Source of the DNA: Euptelea pleiosperma
Taxonomy: Eukaryota; Streptophyta; Magnoliopsida; Ranunculales; Eupteleaceae
DNA length: 64,000 nucleotides
Assembly: GCA_035048495.1 (NCBI GenBank)
Contig: CM068541.1
Location: 5,215,929-5,279,928, forward strand
Direction: 5' to 3'
The translations under genes and the position numbers were made by a program. The notes beneath the pieces are model-generated. The model was not told the DNA's origin, ran no database searches, and saw only the letters and a program-made list of their open reading frames with translations. The first letter of the stretch is position 1, and each line of letters starts with the position of its first letter. This document shows positions 36,661-46,072 of this stretch, piece after piece.

Positions 36661-37004
36661 CTGACAGCTGATTGTCATCAAAGTTTTACTCCCCTTGGGG
36701 AGTTGCACAGACCCCCCCACCCCACATAAAAGAGAAGAACAAAATGTATTTTAATTCTATGGTGTGGTTTGTAGGTAGTTTTTCTTTGTCTTTTGTGGGG
36801 ATTGCATCCGTGCAACGCCCCTTACGGGTTGCACAGATGCAATATGTTTCGATACGCATCCTTCCAACTTTGTGCTAAAGTAAAGACTTTTGTCTCTCTT
36901 TTTTATCTCAAATATTCGCTCCATAACCAAAAAAGAGATGAGCAAAGTGAAAGAAACTGAAGGGAGATGGCACACATTTCTCCTGTATGGGTGGGGGATT
37001 ACTG

Positions 37005-37168
37005 CTTTGAGGGGGTGTTTGGTAACGGGCCTAAGTACATCAAAAAACAGGCTTGAATGGATCTTAAATTGGAGGAAAATAGTTCCTATAGAAACTTGGA
37101 ATTATTTTGTTCGCTGTTGAAAACTATTCAGGATAGCTAAATAGCTGTAACCAAACATCCTCTTAAGA
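37005..37168. mobile_element. short TIR element (gggggtgtttggtaac)
   Basis: The left end is gagggggtgtttggtaacgg, and the right end gctgtaaccaaacatcctc is its inverted relative. The roughly 160-bp interior has 'ggcttgaatggatcttaaattg' and no coding signal. 'TGTTTGG' ends are typical of hAT- or PIF-derived MITEs. Confidence 0.55.
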
Positions 37169-37231
37169 GTTGTGGAATGAGTCAATTATATAAGTCCATT
37201 CATCTGATCTCATACTAGTTCATTAAAGTTG

Positions 37232-37421
37232 TTATTTTTCAAGCTGCTGCTTGGTCACACAACTATCCGGAAAGCGCGCAGCAGGTCCTGAGTTCAACTC
37301 CCCCTTGGGCCACCCCGGGGGATTTACCCTGGTTATACCTGGTGTGTGTGTGGAAGGGTACACACGTGCCCCGATACCCTTGGGGAGTCGGAAAAGATTA
37401 AAACAAAAAAAAAAAAAAAAA
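37232..37421 (+). mobile_element. tRNA-derived SINE with poly(A) tail
   Basis: The head 'agctgctgcttggtcacaca' is followed by a B-box-like 'ggtcctgagttcaactcc' (37288-37305), a unique body (ccaccccgggggatttaccc, ggtgtgtgtgtggaaggg) and an A(17) tail at about 37405-37421. This layout is that of a plant SINE in plus orientation. Confidence 0.7.
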
Positions 37422-38510
37422 TCCTCTAGACATATTGGTTTGGACGAAAGCTAGTGGATGGCTTGAGCCGAGTTGACCCAAATGACTCGAACAAGTCAAA
37501 CTATAATATTGAAATTTATGAAGACTTTTCTTAGTTGGACTGGATCACCATTTATGTGCCAGAAACATGGTTCAAAATCTTGAGATCGGACTTGGGATCG
37601 GTGGGCGCCGATCCCAATCCATGTTGCCCCGATCTGAACGATCCTGGCAAGAAAACCCCAGTATCAATCCGATCAGTGGGGGTCGATCCCGATCCAGATC
37701 ACCCAATCCAAAACAAGATCAGACGAGAATTCAAACTATCCCTATAAATAATTTTTTTGCCCAACAATAGTTTGCATCATAATAAGGGGTAAAAGTTTAA
37801 TTCTACTTGAACATATGAGAGAAGTCTCTACTACGGTATTTTTCTTACACTTGGCAACTGAGCTGACAGCCAAAAGGGGTCTCCGTGTTTAAATATCTAG
37901 TCCTCTCTCCATTTGGCAAGTTTCAGCTCAATAGCCAATAGAACTTTCGCCTTGCGGCCAAAAAAAGGCAGGTTTGTGTTTGCTACCGCGGCGGAAAAAT
38001 AAAATATTTGCGCACGCTAATATTCGTCTGGGTGCGTTTGGCAGCCATTTGCCCTCGGCGAATATTTAGCGGGCCCACATATTTGCCCTCCGCGGCAGGA
38101 AAACATTTGATCACCTCCCCCCGTGTAAATATTTTCACGCCAATTATGCCTTGATGAGAAAATTTTATTTTTTCGCCAGAAAATCACTATTTTCAATAAA
38201 AATTAATATATAAAAAGGTAAAAATGAGTTTTTTTTTATCCTTTGACATAATATGTGGTTCCCGCACTCTCCCAACCTATTTTCGACTTACTTTGATATG
38301 TGAGACCCACTCAAATTGAAAGAAGTAAGCTGAAGTGAACTAGCTCATACACGTACCAAACATTGTTAAATATTGATATGAGCAAATATTTAGCCAAGAT
38401 AATATTCACCTGGCTAAATATTCGCCATTGGAACTATTTTTCTCACGTACCAAACAGACCCGCTTCTTTTCTTTCTACAATTTAGAAAATAGAAATGTAT
38501 CTCCTATCAC
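37422..38510. other. intergenic sequence with 'gatcgggatc' repeat
   Basis: 37565-37745 is a low-complexity repeat (ttgagatcggacttgggatcgg and similar), also seen at 57640-57980 and 63680-63910. The remainder, including a G+C-richer stretch around 37980-38120 (gcggcggaaa, ctccgcggcagg), shows no gene. Confidence 0.45.
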
Positions 38511-38968
38511 TTATGAGAAGGGTTGCTCTACAGGCGCCCGGCCATGTCTTTCGGTTGGGCACCCACATTCTAAACAATTTTTTTCTTCAAAAATGTCCCC
38601 CTTTATTTTCTCTTTCAGCTGGGCACCCACCCCTCTCCTTCGTCTTCTCCCTTCCTATTTCTTTCTCTCTCTACCGTGTAACTCCCTTTCTCTCTCTCTC
38701 TCTCTCTCTCTCTTTCTTCGGGCTTTAGCCCCAAGGTATTCCAGCACTGTGAGGACTAAAGCCCGGAGAGAGAGAGAGAGAGAGAGAGGAGGGATAGAGA
38801 GAGATTGAGATGAAGAGAGTGAGGGAAAAGAGAGGAAAGAGATAAAGTTAAACAGTAGAGAGAGAAGGGGTGGGTGCCCAACCGAAAGACAAAATGAAGG
38901 GAGCATTTTTGTCTTTGTGAGTGCCTAGCCGAAAGACTTGGGCGCCCGTAGAGCAACCCTTTATGAGA
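38511..38968. mobile_element. hAT-type MITE, 442 bp, with exact 8-bp target duplication
   Basis: TTATGAGA at 38511-38518 and 38961-38968 flank an element at 38519-38960 that begins AGGGTTGCTCTACAGGCGCC and ends as the inverse (ggcgcccgtagagcaaccct). Both arms continue with 'gtctttcggttgggcac'-like sequence. At its heart is a second perfect-looking hairpin, (CT)n-cgggctttagccc on one side and ggactaaagcccg-(GA)n on the other (38690-38790). Confidence 0.9.
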
Positions 38969-38984
38969 AACATGTTTCATTTGG

Positions 38985-39310
38985 CTTACATTGAAAGAGG
39001 AAAAAAACGTAATTTTAAAAATGACCGTTCTAATGAAAATAAAGGCCGTTGAGCGGATTTGGACCTCCCACGTTATGTTATAGATCATTAAAAATAATGG
39101 CCATTATTTTCCGTTATAACGAAAATAACAGCCGTTATTTTCTGGAAAAATTTGTGAAAAAAATGGCTGTTATTTCCATTTTTTTCCTTATGTTTCGTTT
39201 TTGAAATTTTGAATTTCGGCGCCATTTTTTCTGTTATTTTCTGTTTTTGCCCCAAAACGTTAACACTCCCAGTCCGATATACCATTATAACGGCCTTTAA
39301 ACCTTGGAAA
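38985..39310. mobile_element. family C MITE ('ttataacgg')
   Basis: Begins near 'ttttaaaaatgaccgttc' and ends 'ccattataacggcctttaaacc' (about 39284-39305), with many internal cgttattttc/gaaaataac palindromes. Other copies are at about 39785-40080, 43332-43677, 46170-46560 and 52758-53137. Confidence 0.7.
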
Positions 39311-39351
39311 AAACTAAAGAGATTTCCGTACATACCCAAACCACTAGGGAA

Positions 39352-39740
39352 ATTATAAAAGAGTAGTGATGTTCCCAGCTAGATCTCACACCTCCAAAGG
39401 TGTGAGATTTAGCCATTTGTTACTCACCAATCACCGCTGCCCTCTGGGCCCACTGATACCCCTTGGTGGATATTCACACCAATAATCATCGTGGTCGGTA
39501 ATCTCTAGCCATTAGTTTTTTTTTATCACTTTTTAACGAGTGATTCTAGCTGTTGGATTCATTAACTATATTTTCTTTTTTTTACCAAATCCAATCGCTA
39601 GAAATCATCAAACAAGTTGATCTTTGGTATGAGCCATGTGGTCAGTGGGTCCAGAGGGCAGTAGTGAGTAACAAAAATGGTAAAAAACTCACGGCTTTGA
39701 CGTGAGATCTAGCTGGGGGCATCACTACTCATTACAAAAT
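39352..39740. mobile_element. MULE-type MITE, 371 bp, with 9-bp target duplication
   Basis: ATTATAAAA (39352-39360) and ATTACAAAA (39732-39740, one mismatch) flank an element with ends GAGTAGTGATGTTCCCAGCT and, inverted, agctgggggcatcactactc. Inside are the 'cagcta-gatctcacacc' arms and the common 'gaaatcatcaaacaagttg' block, so the widespread common repeat belongs to a MULE-like family. Confidence 0.85.
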
Positions 39741-39784
39741 CTTCCCTCAAATTCTGATAACTATTGGACTGCTCATTCATTTAC

Positions 39785-40085
39785 AAAAACCATGGTTTAA
39801 AAAATGGTCTTTATAATGAAAATAACAGCGGTTTTAATGGATTCAAACCTCCCCTATTATGTTATCTACCCTTTTAACGCTCAGAAAATAACTTTCTGTT
39901 ATACGAAAATAACTTTCTGTTATACGAAAATAACGACCGTTATTTTTTGAAAAAAATTGTGTTAAAAAAGTTTATTATTTTCCATTAAAATTTTGAATTA
40001 TGAATTTTAACACCGTTTTTCCCAATTTTTTTTTTTTTTTCTAATGGCAGTTATAACAGAAAAAACGGTAACACCCCCCTGGTGC
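39785..40085. mobile_element. family C MITE, second copy
   Basis: Contains 'ggtttaaaaaatggtctt' at the left, duplicated 'taactttctgttatacgaaa' units (39890-39930) and 'ggcagttataacagaaaaaacgg' at the right. Relates by eye to the copies at 39000 and 52760. Confidence 0.65.
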
Positions 40086-42597
40086 GTCGTTTTATGCTGC
40101 ATCTATGACACTCGGGCAGATCTTAGGCGAGAGCCCTCCTCACTCTAACCTAGGCCATGGGCTTTGTTTATCACCCATTAACCCCTCCGCATAAGTATAT
40201 TTTCTCCCTTCGATGAAGTCTACTTAACCTTAACCTTTGAATTGGGTCATTGTAGCCATAAGATTTGAGGTGTTAGTACTGTTGGATGTTCCTTGAAAAT
40301 TGTGTTATTTCAATGTTTTCAAAAATAATATTTTATAAATTAAAAACACGTATTTTAAGGAGCAATCAATGGCGAGTACACTGTTTGCCACTTTATTTTC
40401 TCATTTGCCATAGATAATGATAGGTACTTACATGTATTATAAGCACAATTACCACAAGGATCACGTGTTTACGATGTAGCATATGTACTCATTAATTAAT
40501 ATATTGTCTAATTAAAATGTGTAGATGAGAGTATCGAAGTAAATTAGGCAAATTTGATTACGACCCTGCTTGGTTCAATGCACTCACTTGCCAAAGTTTT
40601 GGGATCACAAGTGATTGGTTGTGGGCATGCAAATGAGCTGGCCTGCAAGTGGTCGCCAAGCCCTTGCAAACTCTTATAAGAAAATGGATGCAAGCATGTG
40701 TAGCCCAAAAATTGTGGTAAGTGACTGCGATGCAACTCACCGCATTTGCACTCCAGTGCAAAATGCATCTTAGTGCAGCGAACCAAGCAAGGCCGTTGTG
40801 GGTTCTAAGAGCATAACTCATATAATTAAAAGATTGCTAACTTAAGCCAGGCCAAGCTTAACTCACATTTTCACACACAATTTTGGTATACCTACATGGA
40901 AGATAAATCAATGGCTGATTTTTGGTGAGGATGATCTCCTCACCATATAGATCACCCCTACAAAAAAATCAGCCCATTCTGAAATTTCTAACACCATTCA
41001 ATGTGGGTTTCAAGTTAATGGTAAAAAATAGACGGTCCATAATTCTTCAACTTGTAAACCATGCTATGAATATCGTAATGACTTGAATTTTTGTGAGGGT
41101 GATCTCCTCACCATAAAGACCATCCTCACCAAAAATCATCCCATTCCAAAACTTCTAATTTATATATTGGCCCCCGACGATTTTTGTGTGTAAAAATAAG
41201 TGTCCGCTCCACCCTACTAAATATATTGACTCCCTTTCGAAATGTACCAAAATTTTAGTCTATGAATTTTTGAACTGAGACATATACAACACGCATAAAA
41301 TATATGCCGCATATTTCCCGTTTAGCGAAATTTTGACTGACTTTTTGAAACCTAAACTCGAATTTTTCCCGTATATTCGGAATAGGTAACAAGGCTCTAA
41401 GGTATGTTTTAATGCAGTTTTAATGTTCCAATTGCTGACTCTTTAAAAAAAATGCACATGGCACACTTTTTGGGCCCATTTAACCACATTGATGTTTTGC
41501 GGATCCCTTTGGTGGATGGATCTACACACCAAAAATCAGCCTGATTTATACCAGCTGTTGGATTCAAACATTTTTCCAACGGGTAGAAATCACCAATCAG
41601 GCTGATTTTTGGTGTATCGACAACTGGACCTACACACACAAAATCAGCTTAATTGGTGATTTATAGCAGTTGGATTTGAGCACTTCAGTTGGATGATTTG
41701 TAGCCGTTGGATTGAGTTTTTTTGTGTGTGCTCAAAATCTAACTGCTAGAAACCATCACTCAAGCTGATTTTTGGTGTGTAGGTCCACAAGGCAGTTTGA
41801 GAGTGTGAGAGCTGAGAAAATTGTAACATTTTTTCTCGCTTGAATTGAGCTAAGGTTCAACTCGGGCGGGTCGGAGGTGAACCCAAGCCCAACCGGGTTT
41901 CAAACTACTCAACTTGAGCTTGACCCAACCCGAGTTAAGGCTTTAGGCCCTCAGCCTGAGCCCAACTCGAGCTATAAATGGAGCTGATGGCTGACCCAGG
42001 CTTACTTTCTAAAAAGACTTTTTAAAATCAAAGTCTAAACCATGGGTATAAGTGGAGCGCGATCATTGGGCATATGATGGCTGCTTCAAAAAGCCCGTCA
42101 CTTCAAAAATTCTCTCTAAAATGATCTTTCAAAATTGCTCTTGACCGAAACATTCCTATTTTGCCACTTCTTCCCAAAAAGCCCCTACACGTGCTTTGCA
42201 CTCCTTCAAAGAAGGAAAAAAGGGGTTTTTGGGTAAAAATAATATAAATGTAAGGATGGGTGCACCTAAAATGTATATAAAAACTAAAAAGTATCTTTTG
42301 TAAGTAAAAGTAACATATAAAGTCAAGATTGAATTAGGGCATAACCCTAGCCCAATCCTCTCTTAAGAGGGTGAGGCCTCAACCCAGTCCTAGCTCTTCG
42401 AGGGCCTGAACTGGCTATACCCTAGCCCTACCCTCCAGGGCTAGGGCCTAGAAGAAGAGCATTAAAAAATATAAACTTACTTAAGAAAAGTGGACATTTA
42501 TTCTAAAAATAATTGAGTAAAATGAGTCATTAAAAAATAAAATTAATTTACATTAGTTAGAACAATTCAACATTAAATAGACATCTCCTTATATTAG
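40086..42597. other. repeat-rich intergenic stretch
   Basis: 40560-40796 is a short TIR element (ccctgcttggttcaatgc on the left, gcagcgaaccaagcaagg on the right). 40890-41165 is a family A copy (gaagataaatcaatggctga, gaggatgatctcctcacc). 41440-41800 holds several tandem common-repeat halves (aaaatcagcctgatt / aatcaggctgatttttgg). 41830-42600 contains low-complexity 'agcccaacccga' sequence. No gene is seen. Confidence 0.55.
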
Positions 42598-42760
42598 ACT
42601 AGTGGGTGGCCCCGTAACCACAGCACTTCCCGACAAAGCATTTGTCAAAATCGGGTGTGAGTGGCTGAGAGTCACCGTTCAATTGGGGGATAAGATATCA
42701 GCTATCGATATATGAGGCCTATAAGAGGGGGAGACAACTGAGCTGATTTGTTATATAGAT
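42598..42760. mobile_element. family E repeat ('actagtgggtggcc')
   Basis: Runs from actagtgggtggccccg to agctgatttgttatatagat. It matches closely a second copy at 47135-47280, and an inverted, diverged copy occupies about 48345-48510. No coding potential and no clear target duplication. It is a short non-autonomous element of unknown class. Confidence 0.65.
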
Positions 42761-43249
42761 ATCAGTATGATAATCATATTTCATGAACATTACCGATACA
42801 ACATTAATTCCATTTACGCATTGAACCTTGAACATCTTCTACGTGTCTGAAGTTCTTGAAAAATCCATTAGCATCGTAATAAAAAAAAAATCTAGCATCA
42901 AGTACATAAATAAATTGTTTATTTGTTAAATTTACCGATGAATAAGATAAGCGCTAAACCTCAATGCCTTAAAACTTCTTTCTAAAAGCTTAATTTATTT
43001 ATTCACTATATAAAATTAACATTAAAAGAAAATGCCGTTTCTAATAGAAAACACAATCCGAAACTATAATCACGTACGGGTTACAATAATTATCAAAATA
43101 CAAAAGGAATTCGAAAATTAAAACCTAGATATCCTCACAAACAAGTTCCTGAAATAAACCCCAAAATAAATTCACCACCCCTAAGAACAACACCGAAGTA
43201 CCACTCCATCCTCCCAGTTAGTACTGTCAACCAACACATAAGCTCGTTC

Positions 43250-43322
43250 ATGAAGCCCACAATGAAAAAAAAAAATGCTCGAATCCAATGGCTAGAAATC
43301 ACTCATCAAATTGAATTTTGGT
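43250..43322. mobile_element. common-repeat MITE split by a younger MITE
   Basis: The left half is aatccaatggctagaaatca and following. The same element resumes at 43687 with 'caccgaggtatgtgac', after the family C insertion. The rejoined core is the usual 'ggtgtataggtccaccgag'. Confidence 0.75.
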
Positions 43323-43686
43323 GTATAGGTCTAAGGTTTAAAGGGGACCGTTATAACGGTATAACGGACTGGGGGCGTTACTGTTTTTTCCGTTATAACG
43401 GGAAAAAAAACATGGGCAAAAATGAAAAAAAATGGAATATAACGGAAATAATGGGAAAAAACGGAAAAAATGGCACTGAAAAATTTGAATTTCAAAATTT
43501 CAAAAATGGAAAATAACGGAAAAAATAGAATATAATGGAAAAATAACGGAAAAAAGTTATAACGGAAAAATAACAACCATTATTTTCATTATAACGACTT
43601 ATTTTTTGGGCGTTTTAACGGTCCATAACATAACGGGGTAGGTCTGAATCCGTTATAACGGCCGTTTTTTAAACCTTGTATAGGTC
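43323..43686. mobile_element. family C MULE-type MITE, 346 bp, exact 9-bp duplication
   Basis: GTATAGGTC at 43323-43331 and 43678-43686 flank 43332-43677. Ends are TAAGGTTTAAAGGGGACCG and, inverted, cggccgttttttaaacctt. The interior is built of repeated 'ttataacggaaaaa' units in both directions. The 9-bp duplication places family C among Mutator-like elements. Confidence 0.9.
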
Positions 43687-44199
43687 CACCGAGGTATGTG
43701 ACAAACATTCATTGGGCCAGTGGGCCCAAAAGAGTATGCTACATGGCAATTTGAGGGACTTCTATATCAAAATTTTGGAATGACTCCCTAAAAATGGACT
43801 CTCAAGAGGGTAAGCCCACCTAACCGTTTACGTTCTTGAAGGCTCCCTTCAAGAGAGTAAAGTGGTCGCCTTTTGGTAGGGTCCCACCAGAAAGAGGTGC
43901 ACGGTGACGAACAGAAATCGGTCTTCTCCCCCACCAAACCTCATTAAAGGCATTAAATTGAAACCATGTACTCTGAAAGTGCAATCCACCCACCTAGGAT
44001 CCAAAGACGTCTGACATGGCAACTTGATCACCGTTGGTTTGTCTGATCAAAGTAGAACACTTGCTCGATCAAGAGGTTAGAAATCCATCTATGAAAATAG
44101 GTTCACATCCAATGGCTAGAAATCGCCAATCGAACCGAGTTTTGATATGTCAACCTGTCCTTGTTAATTTGCTGTAAAATATATTTCAATGAATTGAGT

Positions 44200-44560
44200 C
44201 CCAACAGCGGCCATATCTGCTAGATCTCATAATGATACGTATAGTACACACTTTCAGGCCCACTGATTTATGAATATTTACACCACACCTTGATAGATCT
44301 GCACACTAAAAATCAGATTGATTGGTCATTTCTAAACGTTGGATTGGAGAACTTTTTCATCATGGGCTTGGAATCAACCCATACACCTAAAAGCCCATGA
44401 TAAAAAAAAGTGATCAAATCTAATGGCTGGAAATCACCAATCACGTTGATTTTTGGTCCATTGGTCCGACAAGGTGTGAACCAAGCATTCATGGATCAGT
44501 GGGCCAGTAAAGTACGTCATGTGTCACTTTAAGGGATTTCGACATCAACATTTTGATACA
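44200..44560. mobile_element. common-repeat MITE upstream of the 44652 ORF
   Basis: Both halves are present: 'actttcaggcccactgattt', 'aaaaatcagattgattggtc' on the left; 'gaaatcaccaatcacgttga', 'tcagtgggccagtaaagta' on the right. The centre is 'catcatgggctt-gg' mirrored by 'aagcccatgat'. Confidence 0.7.
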
Positions 44561-44651
44561 GATTTCTATATTAGAGATCAACACAAACTCGCAGACTCGG
44601 TCCATTGTTCTCGTCCTTCTTCATTCTTCTTCGTTTGAACGTGTGAAGGAA

Positions 44652-46072
44652 AATGGGAGTTCTCCGTCTTCTATTGGTGGTTCTTATCATCTATTCGGAG
44701 TTCGCAGGTAAGGATTTAGCTCAGAATTCTTAAAAATAGAAACATGTTAAAGTTTGAATTCCCTCTTCTCTCTTGTTTGTGTTCTTTGCCTTTACTTTTA
44801 GCTACCTTTGATCACCTTTGTGTGTTGTGCACTCAATTTGTTGTGATTAGGGTCGGTCTCCCGTGACCGGCTCCCGAGACGGGGCTGTCGGGCATGGATT
44901 TCGAGAATCCAAAGATTGTGGTAGTACTGAGCTGGCAATCACTTTTTGCCTCGTTGGATTCTCGGAATCCATACCCGACAGGCCCTGTCTTGGGAGCCGA
45001 TCAGAAAAGGCTGGGTGCCAGAAGCAAAGCGAACTCACAGACAGTTATTTGAAGCTAGAAGTTTTGTTTCCAATTATAACTACCTTCCAAACGGTTATCA
45101 AGCTTTTGTTTCCAGTTCCCCTGGTCCCTTCATTGCATCCAATTGATTCGAATCCAAGACTCCACGTATTCCTTCCCTTGCCCCAATCAAGGGGATCGGA
45201 TGCCAAGTCCATATCTCCTGCCTATCGAACTAGAAAAGCAATGCTAAACCCGCTTATTTCGGCCCCAAGCGAACTGAAAGCTCTGTACCGCTAGAGAGGA
45301 GAAAACACGAGAGGGAAGCAAGGAGCATCCTGATTTTTTAGCTTTTTATGGAACTAGTTCACTGTTGTAACATGTTTCACAAGAGACTACCTCGGTCTTG
45401 TTTTTGGAAGCAAATCAGAAAAAATGTAGCCTGAAAAATGGGTACCACACAAATAGAGAACTAGAGAACTGGACCAGGACTGACTTTGGCTGGCCCAATT
45501 TTTTAGGCTTCCAAACAAACCCTAGGTGTGCAGAAGTGAAACGACCCAACCCCGTTAACCCTAAACCTAGTTTCGAAATAAAAAGGAAACGGCGCGTGAT
45601 ATGTACGAGAGAGAAACGATATCCCTACCTCATGGATCTTAATGAGGGGCTCTAATCCTTATTTAACTAACAATAAGAATGAGATTTCTTACTATGGTGG
45701 TAAGTGTAATTTCTCTGTTTGTATGGTCATCTTTGAAATAAGGCTCAGGCTCCGAGGACTGCCTTTTTCTGACCTCTCTCAGGAGCCGTGTTCTCGGCCG
45801 TGGAATCCAACGGTGGTTTTGAGTACTAGCAAAAAGTGAATGTCAGATCAGCACTATCAACCACCGTTGGAATTTTGGAATCCACGGCCGAGAAGGAATC
45901 CCACGAGGGGACAGAAAAAACGGGTCCCCTGATCGAACCCGACCCTTGAAATAACTACAACAAGCATGTGGCTTTTATTTAAATGGTTCAAATTGTTGGT
46001 TTTGTAGGAGCATGTTTACAGTGGGGTCTGTATCTCGCATGGAGGATGATGTACCCTCTCTTTCACCCCTTC
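44652..46072 (+). CDS. possible spliced small ORF with signal-peptide-like first exon
   Basis: Not a recognised gene. At 44652 an ATG after a pyrimidine-rich leader (ttctcgtccttcttcattc) opens MGVLRLLLVVLIIYSEFA, which looks like a signal peptide, and ends at a good donor GCAG-GTAAGG (44707). A candidate second exon follows at 46009 (tttgtag before GAGCATGTTTACAG), reading in frame ACLQWGLYLAWRMMYPLFHP. The intron would contain a hairpin element (44852-45005) and a family D MITE (45742-45945). No downstream exons can be recognised, so this is either a gene start whose remainder is unrecognisable, a pseudogene or chance. Confidence 0.25.
44852..45010. mobile_element. family D hairpin element
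   Basis: Left arm ggctcccgagacggggctgt then gggcatggatttcgagaatc; the right arm is its inverted relative (gattctcggaatccataccc, gacaggccctgtcttgggag). The loop has 'gagctggcaatcactttttg'. Very similar to the elements at 36455, 45742, 55040, 56103 and 59610. Confidence 0.75.
45733..45954. mobile_element. family D MULE-type MITE, 204 bp, exact 9-bp duplication
   Basis: TTGAAATAA at 45733-45741 and 45946-45954 flank 45742-45945. Ends are GGCTCAGGCTCCGAGGACTG and, inverted, cccctgatcgaacccgaccc. The arms contain 'ctcggccgtgga' with 'atccaacggtggtt', so a transcript would form a tight hairpin. Confidence 0.9.

Noticed and set aside
37288..37305. Possible tRNA gene from a B-box match
   Set aside because: No cloverleaf can be drawn and a poly(A) tail follows, so it is a SINE.
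38690..38790. Possible miRNA precursor
   Set aside because: The stem is mostly microsatellite and sits at the centre of a transposon with an 8-bp target duplication; no known miRNA matches.
38640..38906. ORFs rich in Ser/Leu or Arg/Glu
   Set aside because: They are translations of (CT)n/(GA)n tracts within a MITE.
44863..45294. 143-codon plus-strand ORF
   Set aside because: Starts inside a family D hairpin repeat and shows no domain; treated as chance.
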